Source: Leptolinea sp. (lineage in GTDB: Bacteria > Chloroflexota > Anaerolineae > Anaerolineales > Anaerolineaceae). Taken from it: 64,000 bases of DNA. Location of the stretch: NCBI GenBank assembly GCA_012798535.1, contig JAAZMZ010000023.1, forward strand, positions 1-64,000. The letters are read 5' to 3'. Under the pieces are notes generated by a model that made no database searches, was not told the DNA's origin, and was given only the letters and a program-made list of their open reading frames with translations. Below are positions 63,139 through 64,000 of the stretch, one piece after another (position 1 is the first letter of the stretch; each line of letters starts with the position of its first letter). Position numbers and translations under genes: made by a program.

Positions 63139-64000
63139 TATTCACAACCTTCAATGGATGAATTGAGTACCTTTTTTACCACGGAAACGACTAGGGAGAG
63201 TTCATCCTGCGTGATAACAAGCGGCGGCAGGAAGCGCATCACGGTCAAACCGGCCGGCAGTGCCATCACACCGTTCTCCATCAATTTCTGTAAATAGGGT
63301 GTCACTTTCTGTTTCAATTCAATTCCGACCATCAAACCTTTGCCGCGCACTTCACGGATTAATGGCGATTGAATGTTTGAGAGCTGTTCCATGAACCAGG
63401 CACCAAGTTCGGCGGCGCGCTCGGGAAGTTGATTCTCCTGAATGTAATCCAACGTGGCCAGGGAAGCGGCGCAGGCCAAAGGATTTCCTCCGAACGTGGA
63501 ACCATGCACCTGCGGCTGCAGATTGCCCATTCTGGATGAGAGCAAAGCTGCACCCATGGGGATGCCGCCGCCAATGGATTTTGCAAGGCATAGAATATCC
63601 GGTTCAAGACCATCATGTTGGAACGCAAACATCTTTCCGGTACGGCCAAAACCGGTTTGGACTTCATCCAGGATCAACAGACTACCTTTTTCGCGGCAGA
63701 TGGATTGAACGCCTTTCAGAAATTCGGATTTACCAGGATTCACGCCTCCTTCGCCCTGGACTACTTCAAGAAGCACAGCAGCAGTCTGATCATTGACTGC
63801 GGCTTCAAGTGCAGAAAGGTCATTATAGGGAATATGTTTGTATCCTGGAACGAGAGGTTCAAAGGGAGAGCGGTACTTCTTTTCCCAGGTGGCGGAAAGC
63901 GCACCAAAAGTCCTTCCGTGAAAACCGCGCATGGCTGCTACAACTTCGGTGCGTCCGGTCAACAGACGGGCAAACTTGATCCCGGCTTCAATGGCTTCCG
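63138..64000 (-). CDS. lysJ: LysJ/ArgD-type aminotransferase (5' end beyond window)
   Basis: About 287 codons are visible and the N-terminus lies past base 64000. Class III aminotransferase: [36 protein letters not shown] (PLP Asp) and [13 protein letters not shown] (Schiff-base Lys). It transaminates LysW-aminoadipate semialdehyde. It may also serve arginine synthesis, as in Thermus. It directly precedes lysK, so the pathway is contiguous. Confidence 0.9.
   Translation of the reverse strand, partial: EAIEAGIKFARLLTGRTEVVAAMRGFHGRTFGALSATWEKKYRSPFEPLVPGYKHIPYNDLSALEAAVNDQTAAVLLEVVQGEGGVNPGKSEFLKGVQSICREKGSLLILDEVQTGFGRTGKMFAFQHDGLEPDILCLAKSIGGGIPMGAALLSSRMGNLQPQVHGSTFGGNPLACAASLATLDYIQENQLPERAAELGAWFMEQLSNIQSPLIREVRGKGLMVGIELKQKVTPYLQKLMENGVMALPAGLTVMRFLPPLVITQDELSLVVSVVKKVLNSSIEGCE

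Overview
The window reads as a chromosomal segment of an anaerobic member of the Chloroflexota, probably class Anaerolineae. The reasons are the surface lipoproteins with Thr/Pro-rich linkers (one with an NBR1-type Ig-like domain), an alpha-aminoadipate (LysW-type) lysine pathway, a multi-subunit NAD-linked hydrogenase set, and many ABC/PTS sugar uptake genes. This taxonomic call is inferred from gene content only. No insertion sequence, phage, integrase or CRISPR array is visible. One tRNA gene (tRNA-His) is present.

Layout. 1-4400: a truncated lipoprotein, DegV, CorA and a large membrane protein, all on the minus strand. 4474-12950: Fe-S cluster assembly, with a SufR-like repressor and a SufT/MIP18 protein on minus, a degenerate GGDEF membrane protein, then sufC-sufB-sufD-(small unknown)-sufS-sufU-Rieske on plus. 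12955-34332, all minus: a deacetylase and a methyltransferase, hypEDCFBA, a formylglycine-enzyme-like lipoprotein, a hydrogenase protease, and a long hydrogenase operon. That operon contains two NuoE/NuoF modules, HndB, a GHKL ATPase, a NuoG/HoxU-like subunit and the [NiFe] subunits HoxY and HoxH. Upstream of it is a PHP/DRTGG/CBS-ATPase signalling module. 34505-35895: hisS and tRNA-His. 35949-39149: a flippase-like protein and a GT-C glycosyltransferase. 39743-47251: two convergent sugar ABC transporters. 47479-51090: Tex and a class III aminotransferase. 51246-56968: a SorC-type regulator and a PTS (galactitol type) operon that also encodes a VOC protein and a RuBisCO-like protein. 57024-64000, minus: lysX, homoisocitrate dehydrogenase, lysU, lysT, homocitrate synthase, lysK and lysJ.

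Most notable observations. (1) A complete trp-style transcription attenuator lies in front of homocitrate synthase: a 27-codon leader with tandem Lys codons, followed by protector, antiterminator and terminator helices. (2) Helically phased TGCA repeats lie at both a sugar ABC operon and the PTS operon, and are plausible shared operators of the SorC regulator. (3) A PTS-VOC-RuBisCO-like operon suggests an undescribed catabolic route for a phosphorylated sugar acid. (4) The hydrogenase operon has the accessory set of electron-bifurcating [FeFe] enzymes but carries a [NiFe] catalytic pair instead. (5) A sugar ABC permease is fused to a cytoplasmic GAF-like domain and a further C-terminal domain. 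All functional statements are read by eye from translated motifs; no database search was run.
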